NCBI GenBank assembly: GCA_963597615.1
Contig: CAVBQS010000010.1
Span: 1 to 64,000, forward strand
Length of the DNA stretch: 64,000 bases
Direction: 5' to 3'
Source of the DNA: CAKRJP01 sp963597615
GTDB taxonomy: Bacteria; Bacillota; Clostridia; Lachnospirales; Lachnospiraceae
This document shows, piece after piece, positions 49,755-59,421 of this stretch. A program made the translations under genes and the position numbers. Each line of letters opens with the position of its first letter. The first letter of the stretch is position 1. Below the pieces are notes generated by a model. The model saw only the letters and a list, made by a program, of their open reading frames with translations, ran no database searches and was not told where the DNA came from.

Positions 49755-51113
49755 TTACTCTGTTTCATAAGTATAGTGTCTCGTTGTTATTCCGCTACTC
49801 TGCCCCTTCTTATTGATCAGGATTGCCTTAAAGATGGTCTCACCTTCCGGCATATCAATAGGGTCGGAGTATTGATCCGATTCACTTGTTGGATCTGTTC
49901 CGTCCAGGGTATAGTAAGCTGTATATCCATCAGGCACCTGAATAGAAATAACTTTTGCACTAGAATACTGTCCAGTGGACGGTGAAACTGCCGGTGCATC
50001 CTCCACCGGAAGTTCTACTTTATATTTTTTTGTTACGGTTGCACTGGGAATTCCATCGGCATTTACTGCAATGGCTTTTACTTTGGTAGTACCTTCACTT
50101 AACTGAATAGCTTCTGTATATTCTGTACTCTTGGTGGTAGGATCTTCTCCATCTATTGTGTAGTAAATAGTGGTATTATTCTCTGCCGTTAAGCTAACTT
50201 CCTGCACGTCGTCAAAGGTTTCCGAATCATCTAAACTAAAATCCGGTTCCTTTACTACGTACTGAGATAGCTTCGTAGTAACACTCTCATCTGCATCCGT
50301 CAAAAGGCTTGGAATCGACATCTGATTATCTGTGTCTATATAGTAAGTGATACAAGCCTCGTAAAGATTGACATTGGAAGGCTGCCCGTCAATAGCATCT
50401 GTAAATACCTTTTCTGCTTCCTCGGCATCGCCCTGAGCTGTATATACCTGCGCCAAACCAGAATAAGCTTTTGCCTTTGTACTGTTTTTCTTAATGGCTC
50501 TCTTAAAGCAAGAGGTGGCTACTGTATAATCTCCGGAATTTAAGGCTTTGTAACCTTTATTTACCACTCCAGTATAGGAATTTAAATAAGAAAACACCCC
50601 TCCAACTACAACAATAAGGAAAACTACTACCATAGTAGTAATTAGTTTTCGCCTTTTCTTTCGTTTTATGGCCATGCGCTTGGCAGCAGCTTTTTTCCTT
50701 CTCTCTCTCTCTTCTGGAGACAGGGCTTCTCTGCTTCGATTTTTTTCTTGAGAATATCTATCCTGAGAATTTCCGCCAGATCTTTCGTTTTTTCCACTGG
50801 AATGCTGGTTGGATCTAGAACTATTACTTTCTCGTGCTTTGGCTGCGGCAGAATTTCGATTCCGAGACTCTCCTCTTCCATAAGAAGCATTTCTTGAATT
50901 TCCCTGTGGAAACCGATTCTCTTTATAATGCTGCCCACCAATTTCAGAAGCTTCGATCATCTCATACTCTTCTTCAGTCATAGAACCTCGAAGGTGGGCC
51001 GTGATCATATCTTCCAGTGGATTATAATCCGGAACAATATGTACTTCATGTCCACACCGGGGACATCGAACCATATCCTCAGGTATTGCAGTATTGCAAT
51101 ATCTACATTTCAT
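49755..51113 (-). CDS. Zinc-ribbon, single-pass, TPR and chitobiase-repeat surface protein
   Basis: 452 residues. A zinc ribbon at the N-terminus (Cys3, Cys6, Cys17, Cys20) faces the cytoplasm. Then come a Ser/Asn/Arg-rich linker, a membrane segment (about 158-178) preceded by a very basic stretch, TPR-like helices (about 184-250) and two chitobiase C-terminal repeats (YYTIDGEDPT and YYTLDGTDPT, each with VKAIAVN or FKAILIN). The repeats are beta modules often found in surface proteins. The combination of zinc ribbon and outside repeats is seen in Clostridia as uncharacterised proteins. No enzyme motif; possibly a sensor or scaffold. Confidence 0.85.
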   Translation of the reverse strand: MKCRYCNTAIPEDMVRCPRCGHEVHIVPDYNPLEDMITAHLRGSMTEEEYEMIEASEIGGQHYKENRFPQGNSRNASYGRGESRNRNSAAAKARESNSSRSNQHSSGKNERSGGNSQDRYSQEKNRSREALSPEERERRKKAAAKRMAIKRKKRRKLITTMVVVFLIVVVGGVFSYLNSYTGVVNKGYKALNSGDYTVATSCFKRAIKKNSTKAKAYSGLAQVYTAQGDAEEAEKVFTDAIDGQPSNVNLYEACITYYIDTDNQMSIPSLLTDADESVTTKLSQYVVKEPDFSLDDSETFDDVQEVSLTAENNTTIYYTIDGEDPTTKSTEYTEAIQLSEGTTKVKAIAVNADGIPSATVTKKYKVELPVEDAPAVSPSTGQYSSAKVISIQVPDGYTAYYTLDGTDPTSESDQYSDPIDMPEGETIFKAILINKKGQSSGITTRHYTYETE

Positions 51114-51144
51114 TCTTAAAAACCTCCTGCATAAACATAGGTAA

Positions 51145-52815
51145 TTAGAATAATCCTACAATTTTTCCATCATCAGTTACATCAATGCCGTTGGCAGCAG
51201 GTACCTTTGGAAGACCTGGCATAGTCATAACAGCTCCTGTTAAGGCTACTACAAATCCTGCTCCTGCATTTACATAAACTTCTCGGATATGAATGTCAAA
51301 ACCAGTTGGCCTTCCTAATTTCTTTTCATCATCAGATAATGAATACTGGTTCTTTGCCATACAGATTGGAAGATTTCCAAATCCCATATCCTCAATTTTT
51401 TTCAGCTGTCTATTAGCTGCTGGCTCGTAAAGCACCTTATCTGCACCATAGATTTCTGTTGCAATCTTAGAAATTTTATCCTTTAAGGAAAGATCATCTT
51501 CATAAAGCATCTGGAAATTGCTTTCTTTGTTCTCTAAAGTATCTAATACCTTTTTAGCTAAGGCAAGGCCACCTTCGCCACCTTTTTCCCAAACTTCAGA
51601 AAGAGCAAATTCGCAACCTCTCTCCTCACAGAATTTCTGGATAAAGGCATTCTCTGCATCTGTATCTGTAACAAAGGAATTGAGGGTAACAATTACCGGT
51701 ACACCAAATTTCTGAATATTTTCAATGTGCTTTTCAAGGTTTGCAATTCCCTTAGCCAGGGCCTCTAAATTTTCTTCTCCTAAATCTGCCTTGGCAACGC
51801 CTCCATTATACTTAAGGGCTCTAACAGTAGCAACTAAAACTACTGCATCTGGATGTAAGTCAGCCTTTCTGCAGGTAATATCCATAAATTTCTCTGCACC
51901 AAGATCTGCACCAAATCCAGCTTCGGTAAGGGCAATATCTCCAAGTTTTAAAGCCATCTTTGTAGCCTGTACACTATTACAGCCATGAGCAATATTTGCA
52001 AAAGGGCCTCCGTGAACAAAAGCCGGTGTATGCTCAAGAGTCTGAATCAAGTTTGGTTTAATGGCATCCTTAAGAAGGGCAGCCATAGCACCGGTTGCCT
52101 GAAGATCATCTGCTGTCACAGGGTCTCCTGTAAAATTATAAGCTACAATAATTTTTCCCAAACGTTCTTTTAAATCTTTAATATCATTGGCTAGACAAAG
52201 AATTGCCATAATTTCAGAAGCTACCGTAATAACAAAGTGATCTTCTCTTACCATTCCGTCTACTTTACGGCCTAATCCAATAACAATATTGCGAAGGCTT
52301 CTGTCATTCATATCCACGCATCTTTTCCAAACTACCTGGCGTGGATCAATCTGCAGGGCATTTCCCTGTTGAATGTGATTATCTAAAAGAGCTGCCAGCA
52401 GATTATTAGCAGAAGTAATAGCATGAAAATCACCGGTAAAGTGAAGGTTTAGATCATCCATAGGAACTACCTGGGCATATCCGCCACCTGCTGCACCACC
52501 CTTAATACCAAAGCAAGGACCAAGAGATGGTTCTCTAAGGGCAATGACTGCTTTTTTATTTAATTTTGCTAAAGCCTGTCCCAGGCCGATGGAAGTGGTA
52601 GTCTTTCCCTCTCCTGCAGGAGTTGGATTAATAGCAGTTACCAAAACCAGCTTTCCGTCCGGACGGTCTTTGACTTTATTCCAAAGATCAAAGCTCACCT
52701 TGGCCTTATGCTTTCCATAAAGCTCTAAATCATCCTCCTCGATACCAACAGTAGCAGCAACTTCCCGAATGTCTTTTAACTGGGCTTCCTGTGCGATTTC
52801 AATATCTGTTTTCAT
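51145..52815 (-). CDS. fhs: Formate-tetrahydrofolate ligase
   Basis: 556 residues. The ATP-binding PAGEGKTTTSIGLGQAL, EPSLGPCFGIKGGAAGGGYA and the FGADLGAEKFMDI signature are diagnostic. It ligates formate to THF with ATP, feeding 10-formyl-THF to purines and, in acetogens, to the methyl branch of the Wood-Ljungdahl pathway. The gene stands alone without other Wood-Ljungdahl genes nearby, so acetogenesis cannot be claimed. Confidence 0.97.
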   Translation of the reverse strand: MKTDIEIAQEAQLKDIREVAATVGIEEDDLELYGKHKAKVSFDLWNKVKDRPDGKLVLVTAINPTPAGEGKTTTSIGLGQALAKLNKKAVIALREPSLGPCFGIKGGAAGGGYAQVVPMDDLNLHFTGDFHAITSANNLLAALLDNHIQQGNALQIDPRQVVWKRCVDMNDRSLRNIVIGLGRKVDGMVREDHFVITVASEIMAILCLANDIKDLKERLGKIIVAYNFTGDPVTADDLQATGAMAALLKDAIKPNLIQTLEHTPAFVHGGPFANIAHGCNSVQATKMALKLGDIALTEAGFGADLGAEKFMDITCRKADLHPDAVVLVATVRALKYNGGVAKADLGEENLEALAKGIANLEKHIENIQKFGVPVIVTLNSFVTDTDAENAFIQKFCEERGCEFALSEVWEKGGEGGLALAKKVLDTLENKESNFQMLYEDDLSLKDKISKIATEIYGADKVLYEPAANRQLKKIEDMGFGNLPICMAKNQYSLSDDEKKLGRPTGFDIHIREVYVNAGAGFVVALTGAVMTMPGLPKVPAANGIDVTDDGKIVGLF

Positions 52816-52877
52816 ACTCTACAATCCCTTTCTTAATGTGTCACCTATATCTTCTAAAAAATGTTAATAGCAATACT

Positions 52878-55577
52878 TTAGCATTGTTTTGAAATGAACT
52901 CTTCAAACTCTAGGGCATTCATTAGGACCTTTCTTGGTTTGGTTCCTTCCTCCGGGCCCACAACCCCTGCCTCGCAAAGCTGGTCCATTATTCTAGCTGC
53001 TCGGTTAAAGCCAATTTTAAAATTCCTCTGCAACATTCCAATAGAAGCTTTTTCTTTATCAATGATCAATTGACCTGCTTCTTTAAAATATGTATCTCTA
53101 GAATCATCATCGGAAGAGGCCATAGGCGTGCTTCCTCCTCCAAGTTGAATGGTATCTACATGATTAATGACTTCTTCATTATACACGTTATCCTGATTAG
53201 AATCCTTGAGAAAATCCACCACCTGTTGAATTTCTTCATCACTGACAAAGGATCCCTGGACTCTGGCAGGTTTTTGATAACCTGTAGGATAAAAGAGCAT
53301 ATCACCCTTTCCCAAAAGTTTCTCGGCACCATTCATATCAATAATGGTTCTGGAGTCTACACCAGAGGAAACAGAAAATGCAATTCTAGAAGGCATGTTA
53401 GCCTTAATAAGGCCTGTAATAACGTTAACGGAAGGTCTCTGGGTAGCGATTACCAAGTGAATTCCCGCCGCTCTGGCTAACTGGGCCAGACGACAGATGG
53501 CATCTTCCACGTCTCCGGGAGCCACCATCATAAGGTCGGCCAACTCGTCCACAATAATGACAATCTGTGGCAGAGGCTCAAGAGGGTCTCCCTCCTCTGT
53601 CATGACATGTTCTTTTTTGATTTTTTCATTGTAACCTGCCATATCCCGGACTCCGTATTCTGCGAAGGCCTTGTATCTTCTGGTCATTTCGGCTACCCCC
53701 CAGTTAAGAGCTCCCGCTGCTTTTTTGGGGTCTGTCACTACAGGGATCAACAAATGAGGAATCCCATTATAAATATTAAGTTCAACCACCTTGGGGTCGA
53801 TCATAATTAATTTTACTTCATCAGGAGTTGCCTTATAAAGGATACTCATGATCAAAGTATTGATACAAACGGATTTACCAGAACCGGTGGCACCGGCAAT
53901 TAATACATGGGGCATCTTGGCAATATCAAAGACCACCGTCTTACCCCCAATATCTTTACCTACTGCAAAGGAAAGCTTAGACTTACTATCTTGAAATTCC
54001 TTGGATTCCAATAAATCGCGAAGCATAACTCCTGAAGTTTCTTTATTTGGAACCTCGATTCCAACGGCAGCCTTTCCTGGAATAGGGGCTTCAATACGAA
54101 TATCTGCCGCCGCAAGATTTAATTTTATATCATCGGCCAATCCAACAATCTTACTTACCTTCACACCAGTCTCCGGTTGTAATTCATATCTGGTAACAGA
54201 AGGTCCGCAACTTACATTGCTAATAGTTACTTTTACCCCAAAGCTTGCCAGAGTATTCTGAAGCTTTGTGGCAGTTTCAGCAAGTGCCTCGTTGGATTCT
54301 CCAGAAGAATTCTTTCCTTTTTTTAGAAGATTCAAAGATGGATATTCATATTCTTTTTTGGGTAGATTTTCAGAAGCTGTAATTGCAGCCTCTACCTCTG
54401 CCATCTCCCCTGCTGCGGAGGCGGCATCCATTTTAGGAGCCTTTCTTTGGCTACGTTTTACTTCCTGATCTTCTTGAGCTTCTTGAATTTCTAACTCTTT
54501 GCTTTCTGCTGTCTGAGACTTTGAATCTTGAACCTCTGAAATAGCAGGTTCAGAGGCTAGGTCATCTGCCGACTCCACAGTTTCACCGCCCCTATAAATA
54601 GTAAAGGAAGGAACTTTTCTCTCTTCTTCTACTACAGGTTCTGAAACTACCTCCTCTATCGACCTTGCAATAGGCTCAAAAGGTGAGGAAAGATTTTCGG
54701 TTCCAAGCTTTGGCTTGTCAGCGGCATCCGGCGACTCTATGGTAAGCTCATGCATGTTGAATTTTTTCTTTTTGCTGCCAAGAGTCGTATCAAAAGAAAC
54801 GCCGTCTACTATATTATCTCTGCGTTTCTTTCCTTTAGGCTTCAGATCATAGGAAGTTCCTTCCCCTTGTTCTTCTTTCTCTGCCTTTTCCTGCTCGGCC
54901 AAAAGCTTTTCTCTTTCTAATCTCCTGGTCTCTGATAATTCTTTTCTCCGAATGGCATCCTTTTTAGCCTTCTCGTAAGCTCTATTGCCTCCCTTTTGCA
55001 TCCCCTTCAGGGCTGACTTTCCGGTAATAATCACCAGACATATAATCAGTAAAATAATTACGATTACATAGGTTCCAGCTACCCCAATCGCAGGAGTTAG
55101 CAGGTTCACCAAAAGACCTCCCAGGGCCCCTCCCTCTTCATTGATCAACTGAACCAGGGTACAGATTAAGACTAACATTACAAAGGCTGTGGCCACCCGG
55201 ATTCTAGCTCTCTTGCTCCCTTTATTTGCCACCAGAAACATGATGGACAGGAATAAAACAAATGGAAATACATAGGCCAAAATTCCAAAAATCTTTATTA
55301 AGAATCCAGAAATCGCCTCTCCTATGAAACCACCCAGACCAAAATTGCTGAGAATCATTAAGATACTAAGGGCCACTACCATCCAGATAAAAATCTCCGA
55401 ACCAAGAAAACCTAAAGACTCTGCCTCATCCTTGGCAGTTTTGTTTTTTGCTGTAGTTTTAGTTGATTTCTTCGCATTACCCTGTTTTTTTCTACTTGTA
55501 TTTTTTCTTGTATTTTTAATTGTTGTTGATTTTTTACCCCTCGTCTTACTTGTACTACTGTTTGACTTTGCAGCCAT
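52878..55577 (-). CDS. ftsK: DNA translocase FtsK/SpoIIIE
   Basis: 899 residues. A Lys/Thr/Ser-rich N-terminus is followed by four membrane segments (about 55-195), a long charged linker, an alpha/beta motor with Walker A GATGSGKSVCIN and Walker B IVIIVDELADLMMVA, and a C-terminal gamma winged helix (about 835-895: LIIDKEKASIGMLQRNFKIG) that reads KOPS/SRS sites. It pumps DNA across the closing septum; in spore formers the paralogue SpoIIIE moves DNA into the forespore. Which applies here is not decidable. Confidence 0.96.
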   Translation of the reverse strand: MAAKSNSSTSKTRGKKSTTIKNTRKNTSRKKQGNAKKSTKTTAKNKTAKDEAESLGFLGSEIFIWMVVALSILMILSNFGLGGFIGEAISGFLIKIFGILAYVFPFVLFLSIMFLVANKGSKRARIRVATAFVMLVLICTLVQLINEEGGALGGLLVNLLTPAIGVAGTYVIVIILLIICLVIITGKSALKGMQKGGNRAYEKAKKDAIRRKELSETRRLEREKLLAEQEKAEKEEQGEGTSYDLKPKGKKRRDNIVDGVSFDTTLGSKKKKFNMHELTIESPDAADKPKLGTENLSSPFEPIARSIEEVVSEPVVEEERKVPSFTIYRGGETVESADDLASEPAISEVQDSKSQTAESKELEIQEAQEDQEVKRSQRKAPKMDAASAAGEMAEVEAAITASENLPKKEYEYPSLNLLKKGKNSSGESNEALAETATKLQNTLASFGVKVTISNVSCGPSVTRYELQPETGVKVSKIVGLADDIKLNLAAADIRIEAPIPGKAAVGIEVPNKETSGVMLRDLLESKEFQDSKSKLSFAVGKDIGGKTVVFDIAKMPHVLIAGATGSGKSVCINTLIMSILYKATPDEVKLIMIDPKVVELNIYNGIPHLLIPVVTDPKKAAGALNWGVAEMTRRYKAFAEYGVRDMAGYNEKIKKEHVMTEEGDPLEPLPQIVIIVDELADLMMVAPGDVEDAICRLAQLARAAGIHLVIATQRPSVNVITGLIKANMPSRIAFSVSSGVDSRTIIDMNGAEKLLGKGDMLFYPTGYQKPARVQGSFVSDEEIQQVVDFLKDSNQDNVYNEEVINHVDTIQLGGGSTPMASSDDDSRDTYFKEAGQLIIDKEKASIGMLQRNFKIGFNRAARIMDQLCEAGVVGPEEGTKPRKVLMNALEFEEFISKQC

Positions 55578-55699
55578 AAATTACTCCACTCCCTTACTTT
55601 TAGACGATACTGTTTCTAGTATATCATTTTTGGGAACCACTGTCATCTACTAACTTTCATGCTGGTTAATAGCATTTCAGTCATGAAATAATAGAAAGA

Positions 55700-55744
55700 A
55701 TGCAGGTGACAAAAATTTTAATCCAACACTTTTGTCATCTGCAT
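55700..55744 (-). terminator. Terminator after the CFI-box gene
   Basis: ATGCAGGTGACAAAA (55700-55714) pairs with TTTTGTCATCTGCAT (55730-55744), a 15-bp stem with one G-T pair and a 15-nt loop, followed on the minus strand by TCTTTCT. It ends the gene run upstream of ftsK on that strand. Confidence 0.8.
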
Positions 55745-55770
55745 ACCTATTGTACTTTTAAATTTTTTAT

Positions 55771-56538
55771 TTAGGAAGAAACAAAACGTTCCTTAAGGCC
55801 TAAAACCATGTCCACGTACAGGTCCTTACAGTCCTCATTTCTTCCAGCTTCTATTAAATGAAGGCATGGAAGCAAATAATCTCTGTAAAGTTCCTGATAC
55901 AAGGTCTCCTCTTTAGGAAGCATGCGCATAGTCATAACAAGCCGTGGAGCAAGCTCATAATATTCCTCCACCAAAGCCCTTCCCTCCTGGGAATTCATAA
56001 GATAGGAATCCCTATAGGACCGAAGGGTTGTAAGCTCATAGCAGTCATCTGCCTTACCCTGATATTGACAAACTGCCGTAGTAATATAGCAAAGCTTGGT
56101 CTTAAAGCCCCCGTTCACATCCTCAAAAGTAGAGGATTGTAAGGTCATAGGAGTAACCGGAAGTTGGTTCCAGGCCTTTACAAAGGTTTCAGCCAGGGCA
56201 TCTCCCTCAGGGGTCTTAGTATATCGGATCAAGGGAATAAAATAGACCGCCATAGTTAGATTTAAATCGATGGCCTGGACTTCCTGCATCCGCTTAGATG
56301 CCTGTTCCATTTTCTTATGAGCATGGCCCGCCAAAGCCTCTGCTAAGACCTCTGCCGAAGCCGCTGAATCCTCTGAATCTTTCAAGGCCTTATAGTATTC
56401 CAAGGACTCTGTAATCAAAGACTCATACTTAGCCCAAAGTTCTGATACAACCTCTGGATACTTATTCTTTTTAAATTGATTGATGTGATCCATGGATTCA
56501 TCAAACATATCCATGAATTCACTTGAAAATCTTTCCAA
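55771..56538 (-). CDS. Uncharacterised protein with a CFI-box-like C-terminal motif
   Basis: 255 residues from TTG 56538, six bases after GGGGAG. The N-terminal two thirds are helical, with no membrane segment or signal. From residue 150 it reads CYITTAVC, then a second cysteine at 166, LRSYRD (172-177), and RALVEEYYELAPRL. This closely parallels the CFI-box-CTERM domain, whose usual form is CFIATA(A/V)YG with LRxFRD and GRxxVxxYYxxSP, normally fused to unrelated N-terminal domains. It is therefore probably a variant member. Function is unknown; the cysteines suggest metal or cluster binding. It sits between yebC and ftsK. Confidence 0.7.
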   Translation of the reverse strand: MERFSSEFMDMFDESMDHINQFKKNKYPEVVSELWAKYESLITESLEYYKALKDSEDSAASAEVLAEALAGHAHKKMEQASKRMQEVQAIDLNLTMAVYFIPLIRYTKTPEGDALAETFVKAWNQLPVTPMTLQSSTFEDVNGGFKTKLCYITTAVCQYQGKADDCYELTTLRSYRDSYLMNSQEGRALVEEYYELAPRLVMTMRMLPKEETLYQELYRDYLLPCLHLIEAGRNEDCKDLYVDMVLGLKERFVSS

Positions 56539-56612
56539 AGAAATCTCCCCTCCTAAATAAACAGTAGGATTCGATCCATTTTCTGCAAATACATCCGATT
56601 ACTTATATCTGA

Positions 56613-57344
56613 TTACTCATCCCAGTTGTGATATACATCCTGAACATCGTCATCATCATCCAACATATCCAATGTCTTCTGAATGCTTGCAATATCCTTA
56701 GCATCGGTTAATTCTACATAAGTCTGAGGAATCATAGTAACCTCTGCAGCTGCCATCTTAATTCCAGCTTCCTCTAAAGCATCTCTTACAGCACTAAATT
56801 CTTCTGGAGCTGTAAGGATTTCAAAGCTATCATCCTCCTCAACAAAATCATCTGCTCCGGCATCTAAAGCTGTCATCATAAGCTCATCGGAATCTCCGTC
56901 GTACTCTTCTTTGTCAATAACGATCTGTCCCTTTTTGTCAAACATAAAGGATACGCATCCTGGAGTTCCTACATTACCATTTCCCTTGGTAAATGCATTC
57001 TTAACATTGGTGGCTGTACGGTTACGATTATCTGTAAGAGCCTCTACGATAATAGCTGTTCCGTTAGGACCATATCCCTCGTAGGTAATGTGCTCGTAGT
57101 TGGCAGCATTGGCATCTCCGTCTGCTTTCTTAATATTACGCTCAATGGTATCATTAGGCATGTTGGCTGCCTTTGCCTTTGCAATAACATCACGAAGTCT
57201 GCTGTTATTAACCGGATCAGCACTTCCTCCTTCTTTAACTGCTACTGCCAATTCTTTTCCTAATTTTGTAAAGATTTTTCCCTTTGCCGCATCATTCTTC
57301 TCTTTTTTATGCTTAATATTGGCAAATTTTGAATGTCCTGACAT
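56613..57344 (-). CDS. yebC: YebC/PmpR-family protein
   Basis: 243 residues. The family opening MSGHSKFANIKHKKEKNDAA is unmistakable, with MPNDTIERNIKKA and YEGYGPNGTAIIVE following. YebC proteins bind nucleic acid; recent work assigns YebC-family members a role in rescuing ribosomes stalled at proline runs, beside older regulator claims. No partner gene is nearby. Confidence 0.95.
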   Translation of the reverse strand: MSGHSKFANIKHKKEKNDAAKGKIFTKLGKELAVAVKEGGSADPVNNSRLRDVIAKAKAANMPNDTIERNIKKADGDANAANYEHITYEGYGPNGTAIIVEALTDNRNRTATNVKNAFTKGNGNVGTPGCVSFMFDKKGQIVIDKEEYDGDSDELMMTALDAGADDFVEEDDSFEILTAPEEFSAVRDALEEAGIKMAAAEVTMIPQTYVELTDAKDIASIQKTLDMLDDDDDVQDVYHNWDE

Positions 57345-57441
57345 ATTCTTCCCTTCTCCTATCTATGAAATTAAATTCAACTTAAATTCAAATGTGCTTA
57401 TGGGCAAATCCCAAATTGCACATATCCAAAACATTCTAACA

Positions 57442-58239
57442 CTATTCTTCTATTTTTTCAATCTTAACTCTTTTAATGGTTTTGTTGTCTACCGATAGAA
57501 TGGTAAAACGGTATCCTTCGTAATCTACAACACAGGCTTCCTCTTCATCCATAGACGGAATTCGATCTAATTGGGCAATCAAAAAACCATTTAAGGTTTC
57601 GTACTCCTCTTTTTCAAATACAATATCAATATATTCTTCCAAATCCTCTAGATCAATAAATCCATCTGCAAGATAGCTTCCGTCTGCCTGTTTCGTAATA
57701 AGGACTTCTTCCTCATCATACTCATCCATAATATTTCCAACCAGTTCTTCAAGAATGTCCTCCAAAGCTACCAGGCCGGATGTCTGGCCATACTCGTCCA
57801 AAACGATAGCCATGTGTTTCTTCTCCGTTTGCATTTCCTTAAAAAGGGTATCAATGCTTTTCGTCTCAGGAATGAATTTTACCGGATGCACATAATCTCC
57901 AAGCTGCAGCACCGGAGTTTTTCGAAGTTCCTCATTCATATATCCGGTAATGGCTTCCCTTAGATGCAAGGTTCCGACAATCTCATCAATATCTTCTTTG
58001 TACACTGGAAATCTAGAATACTGCTCTCCCAGCATAAAATCCAAGGCTTCCTCCAAAGGCATATTCCCGTCAATGGCAACAATGTGCTTTCTATGGGTCA
58101 TAATATCCTTGGCATCTTTTTCCATGTAACGGAAAATATTTTGAATCAGAGTGGCCGCTTCCTTTTTCATGGTATCGTCCATCTCTTCTTCCTGTTGAAA
58201 AATATGATGCATTCTATGAAGTAATTTTTCTCGTTCCAT
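57442..58239 (-). CDS. CorC-like CBS-domain protein lacking the CNNM membrane domain
   Basis: 265 residues. Two CBS domains (about 37-165: VRDIMTHRKHIVAI-type segment VKDIMTHRKHIVAID and SRFPVYKEDIDEIVGTLHLR) and a C-terminal CorC/HlyC transporter-associated domain (about 185-262: ADGSYLADGFIDLEDLEEY). Related hemolysin-family proteins begin with a DUF21/CNNM membrane part; that part is absent here and its expected position is occupied by the end of alr, so it is not a truncated pseudogene. Likely a soluble nucleotide-sensing partner in magnesium or cobalt handling. The role is inferred. Confidence 0.85.
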   Translation of the reverse strand: MEREKLLHRMHHIFQQEEEMDDTMKKEAATLIQNIFRYMEKDAKDIMTHRKHIVAIDGNMPLEEALDFMLGEQYSRFPVYKEDIDEIVGTLHLREAITGYMNEELRKTPVLQLGDYVHPVKFIPETKSIDTLFKEMQTEKKHMAIVLDEYGQTSGLVALEDILEELVGNIMDEYDEEEVLITKQADGSYLADGFIDLEDLEEYIDIVFEKEEYETLNGFLIAQLDRIPSMDEEEACVVDYEGYRFTILSVDNKTIKRVKIEKIEE

Positions 58240-58245
58240 ATTCTT

Positions 58246-59421
58246 TTAAATCTCTTCTCCAAAATAATCCTTTTGTTCTACAACTTTTCCGTGACGGATA
58301 AATTCTCTAGGGATCCTCTTTCCTAAGTCACAAACAAATTCATAATTAAATCTTCCTGAAAGGTCACTGAGAACTTCCACCGGCAAATGTTCATCTCCAT
58401 TATAACCTACCAATGTTACTAAGTCACCAAAAGAAAGATCTTCAATATCTGTAACGTCCACCATAAACTGGTCCATACAGACACGGCCAAGAATCGGTGC
58501 CTTCTTTCCTTTTATGAGGACATATCCCCTATTGGACAGGGCTCTTGGATAACCATCTCCATAGCCCACTGGAATGGTGGCAATTTTAGTAGCTTTGTCT
58601 GTCACAAAAGTACTTCCGTAGCTTACCGGAGTTCCCTCAGGAACCCACTTTATATGGGTCACATGGCTAATAAGCTCCAAGGCCGGTTTTAGAGGCACCT
58701 GGTCTTTTTTTACTTCTTCTGATGGATATAAGCCATAGATAGAAATTCCAGCCCTCACTAAATCCAGGTTCACCTCCGGCAGGTCGATAATCCCCGCACT
58801 GTTGGAACAGTGATAATAAGGGAAACGAAGGTCCAGGTCTTCCAAGGCTTCTTTCATCCATAAATAATTATTAAACTGGGTCTTCGTAAAGCCTTTGTCG
58901 GTCTCGTCAGATTTGGCAAAGTGAGTAAACATTCCCTCCAAAATCAGTCCCGGCAGCTTGGAAATTTCCACGATAGTTTCCACCGATTCTTGGTTGATTA
59001 AAAATCCAAGTCTGGACATTCCTGTATCTAATTTAATATGGATATAAGCAGATCTTCCTAAGGCTGTAGCCCTCTTAGAAATAAATTCTGCCGCCTCCAA
59101 GCTATAGGTCGTGATTCGGATTTCATTTTCAATGGCCTTATCAATGGAATCAGGGAAGATACATCCCAAAACTAAGATGGGTTTCTTTCTTCCGGCTCTT
59201 CGAAGGCTCACTGCCTCTTCCAAAGTAGCTGTAGCATATCCCCAGATATATTCCTTATCCTCTAATAAATTAGAGATCTGGGAAGCGCCATGTCCGTAGC
59301 CATCGGTTTTAATAACTGCCAGCATAGAGGTGCCAGGTCGAAGATTCTCCTTCATCTGTTCCATATTATATTCAATGGCATCTAAGTCAATTCTTGCACA
59401 TACTCTAGTATAAGCTTTCAT
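58246..59421 (-). CDS. alr: Alanine racemase
   Basis: 391 residues. The PLP-binding lysine lies in LAVIKTDGYGHGA at about residue 38, and the second catalytic tyrosine in PVGYGDGYPRALSNRG, the RVCMDQFMVD element and the GISIYGLYPS segment are present. It makes D-alanine for peptidoglycan. It starts in the end of the nnr gene (17-base overlap), and the pair nnr-alr is common in Firmicutes. Confidence 0.96.
   Translation of the reverse strand: MKAYTRVCARIDLDAIEYNMEQMKENLRPGTSMLAVIKTDGYGHGASQISNLLEDKEYIWGYATATLEEAVSLRRAGRKKPILVLGCIFPDSIDKAIENEIRITTYSLEAAEFISKRATALGRSAYIHIKLDTGMSRLGFLINQESVETIVEISKLPGLILEGMFTHFAKSDETDKGFTKTQFNNYLWMKEALEDLDLRFPYYHCSNSAGIIDLPEVNLDLVRAGISIYGLYPSEEVKKDQVPLKPALELISHVTHIKWVPEGTPVSYGSTFVTDKATKIATIPVGYGDGYPRALSNRGYVLIKGKKAPILGRVCMDQFMVDVTDIEDLSFGDLVTLVGYNGDEHLPVEVLSDLSGRFNYEFVCDLGKRIPREFIRHGKVVEQKDYFGEEI

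Noticed and set aside
57442..58239. Truncated hemolysin pseudogene
   Set aside because: The reading frame, ribosome site and spacing to alr are intact, and no remnant of a membrane domain is seen upstream.
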